DNA from: Massilia phyllostachyos
Lineage (GTDB): Bacteria > Pseudomonadota > Gammaproteobacteria > Burkholderiales > Burkholderiaceae_D
DNA: 64,000 nucleotides
Reading direction: 5' to 3'
Assembly (NCBI RefSeq): GCF_021044825.1
Contig: NZ_JAJNOC010000002.1
Coordinates: 620,001-684,000, forward strand
This document shows, in pieces, positions 9,122-16,660 of the stretch. Position numbers and translations under genes: made by a program. Below the pieces are notes generated by a model that saw nothing but the letters and a program-made list of their open reading frames with translations, was not told where the DNA came from and did no database searches. Each line of letters opens with the position of its first letter. Position 1 is the stretch's first letter.

Positions 9122-9144
9122 CCCGCAGTTTGTTATACTGCGGG
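9122..9144 (+). promoter_or_regulatory. hairpin and -10-like box between rnhA and dnaQ
   Basis: CCCGCAGT (9122-9129) and ACTGCGGG (9137-9144) form a perfect 8-bp stem with the loop TTGTTAT. TATACT (9134-9139) inside it resembles a -10 box, but no good -35 is seen. There is no T run, so a classical terminator is unlikely. Confidence 0.4.
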
Positions 9145-9168
9145 CCGCTCTAACTCATTCGTATTCCC

Positions 9169-9876
9169 ATGCGCCAGATTGTCCTCGATACCGAAACCAC
9201 CGGCCTGAATCCCCGCACGGGCGACCGCATCATCGAAGTCGGCTGCGTCGAGATCTTCAATCGCAAGCTGACCGGGAATAACTTCCACCGCTACATCAAT
9301 CCCGAGCGCGATTCGGACGAGGCGGCGCTGGCGGTCCACGGCCTGACCACCGAATTCCTGAGCGACAAGCCGAAGTTCCACGAGATCGCCGAGGAGCTGC
9401 GCGCCTTCGTGCAGGGCGCCGAGATCATCATCCACAACGCGCCCTTCGACCTGGGCTTCCTGAACCACGAGTTCCAGCGCCTCGGCCTGCCGCCCTTCAC
9501 CGAGCACTGCAGCGGCGTGATCGACACCCTGGTGCAAGCCAAGGAGCTGCACCCGGGCAAGCGCAACTCGCTGGACGCGCTGTGCGACCGCTACGAAATC
9601 TCGAACGCCCACCGCAAGCTGCACGGCGCGCTGCTGGACTCGGAGCTGCTGGCCGACGTCTACCTCGCGATGACGCGCGGCCAGAACAGCCTGAGCATGG
9701 ACGTCGCGGTCGAGACGACCAGCGTCGGCGAACTGGTCGATGCCGGCCCGCTGGGGGAGATCATCGTGGTCGCTGCCAGCGGCGACGAGCTCGCCGCACA
9801 CGACGACGTGCTGGCTGGACTCGACAAGAATGTGAAAGGGCAGTGTATCTGGCGCAGTTACTCTTCACAGGGGTGA
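9169..9876 (+). CDS. dnaQ: DNA polymerase III epsilon subunit (proofreading exonuclease)
   Basis: The 3'-5' proofreading subunit of the replicative polymerase core. The 235 residues contain all DEDDh exonuclease motifs: VLDTETTGLNP (Exo I), HNAPFDLGFLNHEF (Exo II) and KLHGALLDSELLADVYLAM (Exo III, catalytic His then Asp). The C-terminal tail beyond residue 180 is expected to bind the alpha subunit. The promoter of the downstream tRNA-Val overlaps the last codons of this gene. Confidence 0.95.
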   Translation: MRQIVLDTETTGLNPRTGDRIIEVGCVEIFNRKLTGNNFHRYINPERDSDEAALAVHGLTTEFLSDKPKFHEIAEELRAFVQGAEIIIHNAPFDLGFLNHEFQRLGLPPFTEHCSGVIDTLVQAKELHPGKRNSLDALCDRYEISNAHRKLHGALLDSELLADVYLAMTRGQNSLSMDVAVETTSVGELVDAGPLGEIIVVAASGDELAAHDDVLAGLDKNVKGQCIWRSYSSQG

Positions 9877-9892
9877 GGGTCTGTGGCATAAT
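9864..9892 (+). promoter_or_regulatory. promoter of the first tRNA-Val
   Basis: TTCACA (9864-9869), a 17-base spacer and CATAAT (9887-9892) lie 12 bases before the tRNA. The -35 is inside the 3' end of dnaQ. The second tRNA-Val copy has the same -10 (CATAAT) at a similar distance. Confidence 0.7.
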
Positions 9893-9904
9893 ACGCCTCG
9901 CTTC

Positions 9905-9979
9905 GGGAGGTTAGCTCAGGGGTAGAGCACTGCATTCACACTGCAGGGGTCGCAAGTTCGAAACTTGCACTTCCCACCA
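9905..9979 (+). tRNA. tRNA-Val(CAC), copy 1
   Basis: A complete cloverleaf with encoded CCA: acceptor GGGAGGT pairing with ACTTCCC, D arm GCTC-AGGGGTA-GAGC, anticodon arm CTGCA-TTCACAC-TGCAG (anticodon CAC, reads GUG) and T arm GCAAG-TTCGAAA-CTTGC. It is identical over all 75 bases to the copy at 14672-14746. Confidence 0.97.
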
Positions 9980-9990
9980 GGATTCAGAGA

Positions 9991-10026
9991 AAGGCGCTGC
10001 CTGCGTATGCGGGCAGCGCCTTTTTT
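9991..10026 (+). terminator. terminator after tRNA-Val copy 1
   Basis: GGCGCTGCC and GGCAGCGCC form a strong 9-bp stem around TGCGTATGC, followed by TTTTTT. Confidence 0.92.
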
Positions 10027-10085
10027 CATATTCCCGTCATACTTGCTCCGTAGAATCAAACGATTCTCCCGTTCACGTTTCAAAC

Positions 10086-10586
10086 ATGGTAGCGGAACGC
10101 ATCTTCGCCAAGACTGACAAGGGCCGCGCCGAGGTCATCGGCCGTGGCGCCGGCTTGAGTGCACGCCAGCGCACCGTGCTGATCATGGTCGATGGCCGCA
10201 AGACCTGCGGCGCCCTGATGCAGGCGATGGCCGCGCCCGCCCTGCTGCCGATTCTCGATGAACTCGCGGCGCTGGAGCTCATTGCGCCCACCGGCCCGGC
10301 GGCGCCCGCCGTGCCCGCCGCTCCCGCCATCGACCTGCAGACCATGGCGCAGGCAAAAGCCATGATGATCGGCTCGGCCGAGGTCTGCCTGGGGCTGCTG
10401 GCAGCCGAAGTGGTGCGCCAGGTCGAGGGCGCGCAGGACGAGGAGCAGCTGCTGCGCGCGCTCGGGCACTGGCACATGGCGATGCAGGCGTCCAAGCGCG
10501 GGCGCGAGATCGCGCTGACCCAGCTGGCGTCGATCAAGTCCTGCCTGCGCCAGTCGCCCCAAGCGCTTCCTCCAAGTCCTGCGTAA
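10086..10586 (+). CDS. hypothetical protein, cytoplasmic
   Basis: A 166-residue protein without signal peptide or membrane segment. The first 70 residues (VFAKTD-like start, then SARQRTVLIMVDGRKTCGAL, then LDELAALELIAPT) have the look of a small helix-turn-helix or winged-helix module. An Ala/Pro-rich linker (PTGPAAPAVPAAPA) follows, then a helical C-terminal half. I do not recognise a characterised family. It follows the tRNA terminator and is the first gene between the two tRNA-Val copies. A role in regulation is a guess. Confidence 0.65.
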   Translation: MVAERIFAKTDKGRAEVIGRGAGLSARQRTVLIMVDGRKTCGALMQAMAAPALLPILDELAALELIAPTGPAAPAVPAAPAIDLQTMAQAKAMMIGSAEVCLGLLAAEVVRQVEGAQDEEQLLRALGHWHMAMQASKRGREIALTQLASIKSCLRQSPQALPPSPA

Positions 10587-10590
10587 TCGG

Positions 10591-10803
10591 TTACGCGTAC
10601 AGCGTCTTGTCTCGGACCTGGACGATCTGGTCCGGCGGCCACTGCGCTCCCATGTGAAAGTCGTGCGACACCACGCGGCTGCCGACGCGCAGCTGGCCCC
10701 AGCGCAAGGGCCTGGAGTCCGGCAGCGCCGTGCACCAGACGACGCCGCGGCGGCGAAGGCGGCCAAGCTGCGGGCGCGTAAGGGGATGGGCGCTTACGAA
10801 ATT
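10591..10803 (-). pseudogene. C-terminal remnant of a SAM methyltransferase-like protein
   Basis: On the minus strand a frame without a usable start codon, closed upstream by two TGA codons (10804-10809), ends at TAA (10591-10593). Its last part reads LRWGQLRVGSRVVSHDFHMG, then AQWPPDQIVQV. This resembles the conserved C-terminal end of a group of small class I methyltransferases (GTRVVSHDFDMGDW). The rest of such a gene is missing. It fills the otherwise gene-free 356 bases between the hypothetical gene and the glycosidase. It is probably debris from a rearrangement; the match is by eye only. Confidence 0.45.
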
Positions 10804-10942
10804 TCATCATCCACGAAAGTGGTCCAGCCACTTGTGTTCGGAGGGGAGCTCTGCTATGGTCCCCCGATCGGTCATCGTACCACTGGAGAGACATGCATTC
10901 GTTCCGTGGTGCGCCGGCCTGTCTCCCCACGATCGGAACGCT

Positions 10943-12541
10943 ATGAAACGGTTGTTCGCTGCCTTGCTGCTGTTGTCGAGTCTTGCCATCGCCCACGCCC
11001 AGGAGCGCGTCGAGAAATGGGGCGTGTACGAGGTGGTCCTGAAGGGCGCCGACGCCGGCAATCCCTTCATCGATCTCGAACTTGGCGCCACCTTCACGCA
11101 GGGCAGTGAAAGCTATGCGCCCGAGGGCTTCTATGACGGCGACGGCACCTACCGCATCCGCTTCATGCCGCCCAGCGCCGGCCAGTGGCGCTGGGTCACG
11201 CGCAGCAACCATCCGGACCTCGACGGCAAGAAGGGTGCTTTTGTCGCCGTGGAAGGCAAGAACAAGGGCCCGGTGCGGGTCGCCAACGTGCACCACTTCG
11301 CACACGCCGACGGCACGCCGTTTCGCCCCTTCGGCACCACGATCTACGAGTGGGCCTTCCAGCCTGAAGCGAAGAAGCGGCAGACGCTCGAGACGCTGCG
11401 CAAGACCGCCTTCAACAAGGCGCGCATGCTGGCCGTCCCGCCCTACAAGCCGTATTACCTGAGCGGCGCCACCAGGCTCACCGACTTTCCCTTCGTCGGC
11501 AGCTCGCGCGCCGACTTCGACTTCTCGCGCTTCAACCCGGTCTACTTCCGCAACCTCGAACGCGACGTGCAGCGCCTGTCTGACCTCGGCATCCAGGTCG
11601 ACCTGATCCTGTTCCGCCCCTACGACAAGGGCCAGTGGGGCTTCGACACCACCAGCGACGCCGTCAACCAGCGCTTCGTGCGCTACATGGTGGCGCGCTT
11701 CGCGGCATACCAGAACATCTGGTGGAGCATGGCGAACGAGAACAGCTACATCAAGCACCTGGGCGACGAGGACTTCGACCGCTACTTCCAGATCGTGCAG
11801 AAACACGACCCCTACGGCCACCTGCGCTCGATCCACAATGCCGACCGCATCTACGACTACAACAAGCCCTGGGTCACCCACGTCAGCCTGCAGTACTACA
11901 ACGCGGTGAAGGTGTTCGGCGTGTCGCCGCTGCTGCGCGACATCTACCGCAAGCCCATCGTGCACGACGAGATCAACTACGAGGGCAACTCGGCCAGCCG
12001 CTGGGGCGAGCTGAGCGGCGAAGAATTGACGCGCCGCTTCTGGATCGCGCTGACCGGCGGCGCCTATGCGACCCACGGCGAGATCCTCGACAACGGCTGG
12101 ATCGGCGGCGGCGGCTACCTGGCCGGCGCCAGCCCCGAGCGCATCGCCTTCCTGCGCACCATCGTCGAAGCCGGCCCGAAGGAGGGCCTCAAACCCATCG
12201 ACCAGCTGTTCGTGATGAACACGGCCGGCAAGGCCGGCGAATACTACCTGATGTACTTCGGCGACGAGCGCCCCAGCGAATGGCGCTTCGAGCTGCCGGT
12301 GGGCGAACTGCGTAGCGGCATGCAGTTCAAGGTCGACGTCATCGACACCTGGAACATGACCATCACGCCGGTCGCCGGCACTTTCTCGATCGGCGAACTG
12401 ACGCGCTACCGCGTCGCCGACCAGGACAAGCGCAGCGTCGCGCTGCCGGGCAAGCCCTACATGGCCCTGCGCATCCAGCGCGTCGGCGCCATGCCCGCCG
12501 GCCCCAGGGCGCCCGTGCCCGGCGCCGTCGCCGACGACTAA
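10943..12541 (+). CDS. secreted DUF5060/DUF4038 glycoside hydrolase (apiosidase-like)
   Basis: A 532-residue secreted protein. The signal peptide is residues 1-20 (MKRLFAALLLLSSLAIAHAQ). A DUF5060 beta-sandwich (residues 25-100, with GDGTYRIRFMPPSAGQWRW) is followed by a DUF4038-type TIM barrel. The likely acid/base Glu is residue 266 in WSMANENSY and the nucleophile Glu is residue 343 in VHDEINYEG. The C-terminal beta domain holds PGKPYMALRIQ. Relatives act on plant cell wall glycans such as apiose- or rhamnogalacturonan-containing side chains. An esterase gene follows after 19 bases, so the two probably work together on pectic material. The substrate is inferred. The ATG at 10943 was chosen because it gives a clean signal peptide. 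Confidence 0.8.
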   Translation: MKRLFAALLLLSSLAIAHAQERVEKWGVYEVVLKGADAGNPFIDLELGATFTQGSESYAPEGFYDGDGTYRIRFMPPSAGQWRWVTRSNHPDLDGKKGAFVAVEGKNKGPVRVANVHHFAHADGTPFRPFGTTIYEWAFQPEAKKRQTLETLRKTAFNKARMLAVPPYKPYYLSGATRLTDFPFVGSSRADFDFSRFNPVYFRNLERDVQRLSDLGIQVDLILFRPYDKGQWGFDTTSDAVNQRFVRYMVARFAAYQNIWWSMANENSYIKHLGDEDFDRYFQIVQKHDPYGHLRSIHNADRIYDYNKPWVTHVSLQYYNAVKVFGVSPLLRDIYRKPIVHDEINYEGNSASRWGELSGEELTRRFWIALTGGAYATHGEILDNGWIGGGGYLAGASPERIAFLRTIVEAGPKEGLKPIDQLFVMNTAGKAGEYYLMYFGDERPSEWRFELPVGELRSGMQFKVDVIDTWNMTITPVAGTFSIGELTRYRVADQDKRSVALPGKPYMALRIQRVGAMPAGPRAPVPGAVADD

Positions 12542-12560
12542 TCTTCGAACCGGACTGCCC

Positions 12561-14603
12561 ATGCATATCGCTTTCGTACGCGGCGCCTTGATGGCCGCTT
12601 CTCTCTGCCTGCCTTCCCTGGCATGCGCCGACACCCTGCGCTTCGATTTCACGGCCCGGCCGGCGCCCGGCGCGGTCCAGGTCAAGTGGAATGACCGTGG
12701 CGGCGCGCCGCTCTACGACGAGGCGGCCGGCTTCGGCTTCGTCGAGCGCACCGGCGCCTTGCCGGCGCGCCCGGTGCACGTGAAGGAGATCCGCAGCGAC
12801 GGCCGGGGCTTCGTCATCAGCGAGCCGGTGTTCGAGGCCGAGAAGGGCTTCGAGAAGGACCACTACAACCACTACGGCATGGCCTTCCGCATCAAGGCCG
12901 CGCCGGGCGCCTACGCGATCCGCGTGCGGACGACCTCAAGCCTGGACGACACCATCGTCTCGGTCACCGGCATGCAGGCCAGCCGCCTGGGCCCGGGCAC
13001 CTTCTGGGACGCCGCCAGCCTGCTGCCGAACCGCACCAGCGTGTCCACGCAGGGCAGGCAGTGGAGCTATCGCTACGTGAACGGGCGCGGCTTCATCGAC
13101 ATCGAGATCGAGCCGAAACGGCCGAATACGCCGGTGGGCATCGAGGAGATCGTGCTCGAGCCGATCGCCGCGCAGGCGCGCGCCGGGAACGAGCTGCCGA
13201 CCATCTTCACCCTGGGCGATTCGACCGTCAAATCGTACACCTTCGATGAAGCGCCGATGAGCGGCTGGGGCCAGGTCTTCGACAAGCTGTTCGACCCGCG
13301 CAAGGTGCGCGTGCTGAACTACGCGATGGGCGGCCGCTCCTTCCGCAATGCGTACGCGGAGGGACGCCTGAACGACCTCCTGATGACGGGCCGCGTTGGC
13401 GACGTGGTGATGATCCAGTTCGGCCACAACGACGAAAGCCTGGACGAGACGCGCCGCTTCGGACGCGGCGCGACCGAGGCCATGTACGAGCGCTTGATCG
13501 TCGATGTCTACCTGCCGGCGATCCGCGCGCGCGGCATGGTCCCGGTGTTCGTCACGCCGATGTCGCGCGTGAAGGGCGATGCCAAGCCGGGCGAGACCTA
13601 CGTGAACTCGTTCAGCAAGCGGCGCTTCCCGGACCTGATGAAAAAGCTCGGCGCCGCACACGGCGTGCCTGTGCTCGACCTGAATGCGCTCAGCGTCGAC
13701 TATTACAACCGCAGCGGGGCCGAGACGATCACGCCGATGGTGATGGCGATCGAGGCCGGCGAGACGCCGGGCAAGACCAACGACGGCAGCTACGCCAACG
13801 GCCACCCGGCCAACAAGATCGACGGCACCCACTTCCGCGAATCGATGTCGAAGCAGTATGCGCGCATGGTCGCCACCGAGATCGCGCGCCTCGCGGTCGA
13901 AGGCGACAAGGTGGCATCGACCATCGCCGCCCAGTTCAAGCCCGAAGTGCAGTCCGCGATCACTGCGGGCGACTGGTCGGCGATCCACCCCGAGATCGCG
14001 CGCGACATCACGGGCGGCGAGGGCGCCTACTACCGCGACCAGTTCGAAAAGCTGATCCAGCTCGGCGCCCTGCGCAAGGACGCGCAAGGCATGGTCCATC
14101 CGCGGCAGGCCATGCGCACGCGCGAGTTCGCGGCCGCCTTGAAGACCGTGATGCGCCTGCCCGCGCACGCGCACGCGCCCGACGGCCGGCCCGACGCCCC
14201 GCTGACGCGCGAAGTCATGGGCGCCATGCTGCTCGACGCCTACCAGGCCAAGTTCAGCACGAAGCCGAAGTACATGACCGACTACAACGGCAAGACGATG
14301 GTGCCGGGCGCGCCGGGCTACGACCCCAACCTCGACAGCGGCGCGCAGGGCGCGATGTACTATCCGCTGGTGGCGTGGGAGCGCCTGGCCGACACAGGCG
14401 CGGTGTCGGCGCCCTACGCCGCCAAGCTGAAGGAAGCCTACGCGCTGGGCCTGATCCGGTCCGAAGCCGGCATTGCGCGCGGCCGCATGGTCAACGGCAA
14501 CGTGCTGGAACCGGCTGCCTTGGTGAGCCGGGCAAAGGCGGCCAAGGCCCTGTACTTCATGTGGGTGCTGGCGCAGCCGCCGAAGGCGGAAAACGATCAC
14601 TAA
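12561..14603 (+). CDS. secreted SGNH esterase (rhamnogalacturonan acetylesterase-like) with SLH-like tail
   Basis: A 680-residue secreted enzyme with a signal peptide (cleavage near ACA, residues 20-24). Residues 25-205 form a beta-rich domain as found in rhamnogalacturonan acetylesterases. The SGNH hydrolase follows: FTLGDSTVKSY with Ser221, GGRSFRNAYAEGR, QFGHNDES and DGTHF with Asp421 and His424. From about residue 490 to the end, three segments resemble S-layer homology repeats (LGALRKDAQGMVHPRQAMRT, PLTREVMGAMLLDAYQ, LVSRAKAAKALYFMW). SLH tails normally anchor proteins to cell wall polymers, which is unusual here. It is cotranscribed with the upstream glycosidase and would remove acetyl groups from pectin. 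Confidence 0.82.
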   Translation: MHIAFVRGALMAASLCLPSLACADTLRFDFTARPAPGAVQVKWNDRGGAPLYDEAAGFGFVERTGALPARPVHVKEIRSDGRGFVISEPVFEAEKGFEKDHYNHYGMAFRIKAAPGAYAIRVRTTSSLDDTIVSVTGMQASRLGPGTFWDAASLLPNRTSVSTQGRQWSYRYVNGRGFIDIEIEPKRPNTPVGIEEIVLEPIAAQARAGNELPTIFTLGDSTVKSYTFDEAPMSGWGQVFDKLFDPRKVRVLNYAMGGRSFRNAYAEGRLNDLLMTGRVGDVVMIQFGHNDESLDETRRFGRGATEAMYERLIVDVYLPAIRARGMVPVFVTPMSRVKGDAKPGETYVNSFSKRRFPDLMKKLGAAHGVPVLDLNALSVDYYNRSGAETITPMVMAIEAGETPGKTNDGSYANGHPANKIDGTHFRESMSKQYARMVATEIARLAVEGDKVASTIAAQFKPEVQSAITAGDWSAIHPEIARDITGGEGAYYRDQFEKLIQLGALRKDAQGMVHPRQAMRTREFAAALKTVMRLPAHAHAPDGRPDAPLTREVMGAMLLDAYQAKFSTKPKYMTDYNGKTMVPGAPGYDPNLDSGAQGAMYYPLVAWERLADTGAVSAPYAAKLKEAYALGLIRSEAGIARGRMVNGNVLEPAALVSRAKAAKALYFMWVLAQPPKAENDH

Positions 14604-14633
14604 GGTGGCAGGGGATATATCCGGCGGATGATA

Positions 14634-14662
14634 TTGATATATCTCAACGGTTAGTGCATAAT
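14634..14662 (+). promoter_or_regulatory. promoter of the second tRNA-Val
   Basis: TTGATA (14634-14639), a 17-base spacer and CATAAT (14657-14662) lie 9 bases before the tRNA. This is a strong sigma-70 match. Confidence 0.8.
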
Positions 14663-14671
14663 AAGCGCATC

Positions 14672-14746
14672 GGGAGGTTAGCTCAGGGGTAGAGCACTGC
14701 ATTCACACTGCAGGGGTCGCAAGTTCGAAACTTGCACTTCCCACCA
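14672..14746 (+). tRNA. tRNA-Val(CAC), copy 2
   Basis: Identical base for base to 9905-9979, including the encoded CCA; identity stops one base after the CCA. Its promoter and terminator differ in sequence from copy 1, so each copy is a self-contained unit. Confidence 0.97.
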
Positions 14747-14754
14747 GAATACGG

Positions 14755-14790
14755 AAAAGCCCGCAAACAGCGATGTTTGCGGGCTTTTTT
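14755..14790 (+). terminator. terminator after tRNA-Val copy 2
   Basis: AAAAGCCCGCAAACA and TGTTTGCGGGCTTTT form a 15-bp stem with the tetraloop GCGA, followed by further T. Confidence 0.93.
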
Positions 14791-14834
14791 ACTTCTCGCG
14801 TCGAGGGCCGCGCACCGGGCGCGGCCTTGGGGAA

Positions 14835-15860
14835 TCATTTGGCGGCCTGCCCCTCGCGCAGCCAGCCGAACAGCACCGCCATCATGAACGGCCCCACGAA
14901 CAGCCCGATCACGCCCATGGTCGACACGCCGCCCAGCAGGCCGAACAGCACCGCCAGGAAGGGCAGGTTGACCCGGTGTCCGATCAGCTTCGGACGGATG
15001 AACTTGTCGACCATGAACAGTTCCACCGCGCCCCAGGTGAACAGGCCCAGCGCCGCGCCCGCGTTGCCCTGGCCGAGCAGCAGCAGCGACACCATGGTGA
15101 ACGACAGCGGCGCGCCGCCCGGGATCAGGGCCAGGTAGCCGGTGATCACGCCCAGCAGGGCCGGCGCCGGCGCGCCCGCGATCGCGTAGGCCACGCCCAG
15201 CACGATCCCTTCCAGCACCGCGATCGAGCACAGGCCGAGCGCCGTGCCGCGCACCGACAGCGGCAGGATGGCGCGCAGCTTGCCGTAGTGGGCCGGCAGC
15301 AGGCGCGCGCCGGCGCCGTCGACATAGCGCACCACCGTCGGGCCGTGCAGGTAGAGCACGAACAGGGTGAGCAAGGTCAGGAACAGGTACAGAGCATTGG
15401 CCAGGATCGCCGAACCCCACAGGCGCGCCGCACCGGTCAGCTGGGGCATCACGTCGCCCAGGGTCGACTGGATCAGGGCGTTCAGGCCGCCCGGCACCGC
15501 CAGGTGTTCCTTCCACCATTCCAGCACCCGTTCCGCCACCACCGGCAGCGCGGCCAGCCAGCCGGGCGGCGCGATGCCGACCTCGTTCAGGCGCGCCAGC
15601 AGGTGGCGCAGGCCGACCAGCTCGTTGCCGAGGGCTTTCACCAAGAGCAGCGAGGGACCGAAGAAACCGATCACGAGGAGCAGCAGCATCACGCTGGCGC
15701 TGGCCATGCGCGGCAGGCCGCGCGCCTGCAGGCGCAGGTGCAGCGGCCAGGTGATCACGGCCAGCAGGCCGGCCCAGGCCAGCGAGGAAACGAAGTGCTG
15801 CAGCAGCAGCGCGAGGGCGATGGCGAAGGCCACCGGCAAGACGTAGGAGGAAGCGCGCAT
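14835..15860 (-). CDS. AI-2E family transporter (TqsA/YdiK-type permease)
   Basis: A 341-residue inner-membrane protein with about eight hydrophobic segments arranged as in the AI-2E transporter family: an N-terminal pair, a soluble middle (NEVGIAPPGWLAALP), and a conserved C-terminal block (TGYLALIPGGAPLSFTMV, FIRPKLIGHRVNLP, GVIGLFVGPFMMAVLFGW). Family members export autoinducer-2 in E. coli, or sodium or other small solutes elsewhere, so the substrate is open. ATG at 15858-15860 was chosen; the frame extends upstream without similarity. It has no operon partner. Confidence 0.85.
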   Translation of the reverse strand: MRASSYVLPVAFAIALALLLQHFVSSLAWAGLLAVITWPLHLRLQARGLPRMASASVMLLLLVIGFFGPSLLLVKALGNELVGLRHLLARLNEVGIAPPGWLAALPVVAERVLEWWKEHLAVPGGLNALIQSTLGDVMPQLTGAARLWGSAILANALYLFLTLLTLFVLYLHGPTVVRYVDGAGARLLPAHYGKLRAILPLSVRGTALGLCSIAVLEGIVLGVAYAIAGAPAPALLGVITGYLALIPGGAPLSFTMVSLLLLGQGNAGAALGLFTWGAVELFMVDKFIRPKLIGHRVNLPFLAVLFGLLGGVSTMGVIGLFVGPFMMAVLFGWLREGQAAK

Positions 15861-15877
15861 CCTGGAGCGGTCCCGGT

Positions 15878-15979
15878 CTAGCTGCGCACGGGGGCGGAAG
15901 CGGAGGCGGACGCGGAGAGCGGCGCCGCGATGGCGCCAGCGGCGACGCCGGTCGCCGGAAGGAGGAGGAGACGCTTCAT
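15878..15979 (-). CDS. possible small secreted peptide or orphan signal peptide
   Basis: A 33-residue frame begins with a typical export signal (MKRLLLLPATGVAAGAIA) and continues with a short Ala/Ser/Pro tail before TAG. An AAGG box lies upstream of the ATG at 15977-15979. It ends 17 bases before the start of the AI-2E-type permease gene. It may be a small peptide, a leader, or the remains of a longer secreted protein. Support is weak. No other gene is seen in 15861-16150. Confidence 0.3.
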   Translation of the reverse strand: MKRLLLLPATGVAAGAIAAPLSASASASAPVRS

Positions 15980-16150
15980 GGTTCGGATACCTTATTCGTT
16001 GTTCGCAAGCGACGGCAAGTGTGCCGTATTTTACGATGGGAAAGAATAAAGCATCCGGCTCCTTCGGGAAAAGCGTCAATTCCCGAACGACTTGTTCCGA
16101 AAAATGGAAGCGACAAACCCGCGCGCGGCGGGACCGGGGGCGACGCAGGC

Positions 16151-16420
16151 TCAGCCGTGCAGATCGTCGTCCTTGAGTGTGCCGTTGACGTACAGGCGCA
16201 GCAGGATGGCGACCGGCGGCGGGATCATGACACCGGTCTCGAAGCGGCTGCCGCTGGACTGGGTGACGCCGAAGCGGCTCCAGAACTTTTCCTGGCTCTC
16301 GCGCTTGCGGATGCGCAGGCGGCGCAGTTCGTGCGGCGCGGCCGGCCAGCCGGCGTTCTGCGCCGCGGTTTCCGGCGCCAGATCCATGCCCAGTTCTCCA
16401 TCCATCATCTTGCCCGCCAT
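16151..16420 (-). CDS. small helix-turn-helix DNA-binding protein
   Basis: An 89-residue protein whose C-terminal half is an XRE-like helix-turn-helix: ELRRLRIRKRESQEKFWSRF, then GVTQSSGSRFETG, then PPPVAILLRLYV. AGGGAAG lies 6 bases before the ATG at 16418-16420. The frame is open further upstream to 16480 but without similarity. This kind of short regulator is widespread in betaproteobacteria; its targets are unknown. It stands alone, divergent from the broken diguanylate cyclase. Confidence 0.7.
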   Translation of the reverse strand: MAGKMMDGELGMDLAPETAAQNAGWPAAPHELRRLRIRKRESQEKFWSRFGVTQSSGSRFETGVMIPPPVAILLRLYVNGTLKDDDLHG

Positions 16421-16660
16421 GTTGTACTTCCCTTCGTTCGAACGTTGCGTGATTGGTTTGCGGTCGGCTGCTCGCCTCATTTATCGCACCAAGGCCTTGA
16501 TCGTAATCGGAAAGGTAGGCGGCAAGGCTCACGAAAAATCACAGTGGGCCTCTTTTCGACAAACCTTCTTTGGAAGCAGTCGACAGGAACGCAGCAGCAC
16601 CGCCCGGCGTGAACTCGGGTATCATCGAATAGTTTCCTTTTGACATTAATAGTCGGTCCA

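Noticed and set aside
10073..12685. 870-codon open frame antisense to the glycosidase
   Set aside because: Low-complexity Ala/Val/Arg-rich translation; the plus strand encodes a signal peptide and a recognisable enzyme.
15861..16532. N-terminal extension of the AI-2E permease frame
   Set aside because: Overlaps the small HTH gene in another frame and has no membrane or family pattern; the real start is at 15860.
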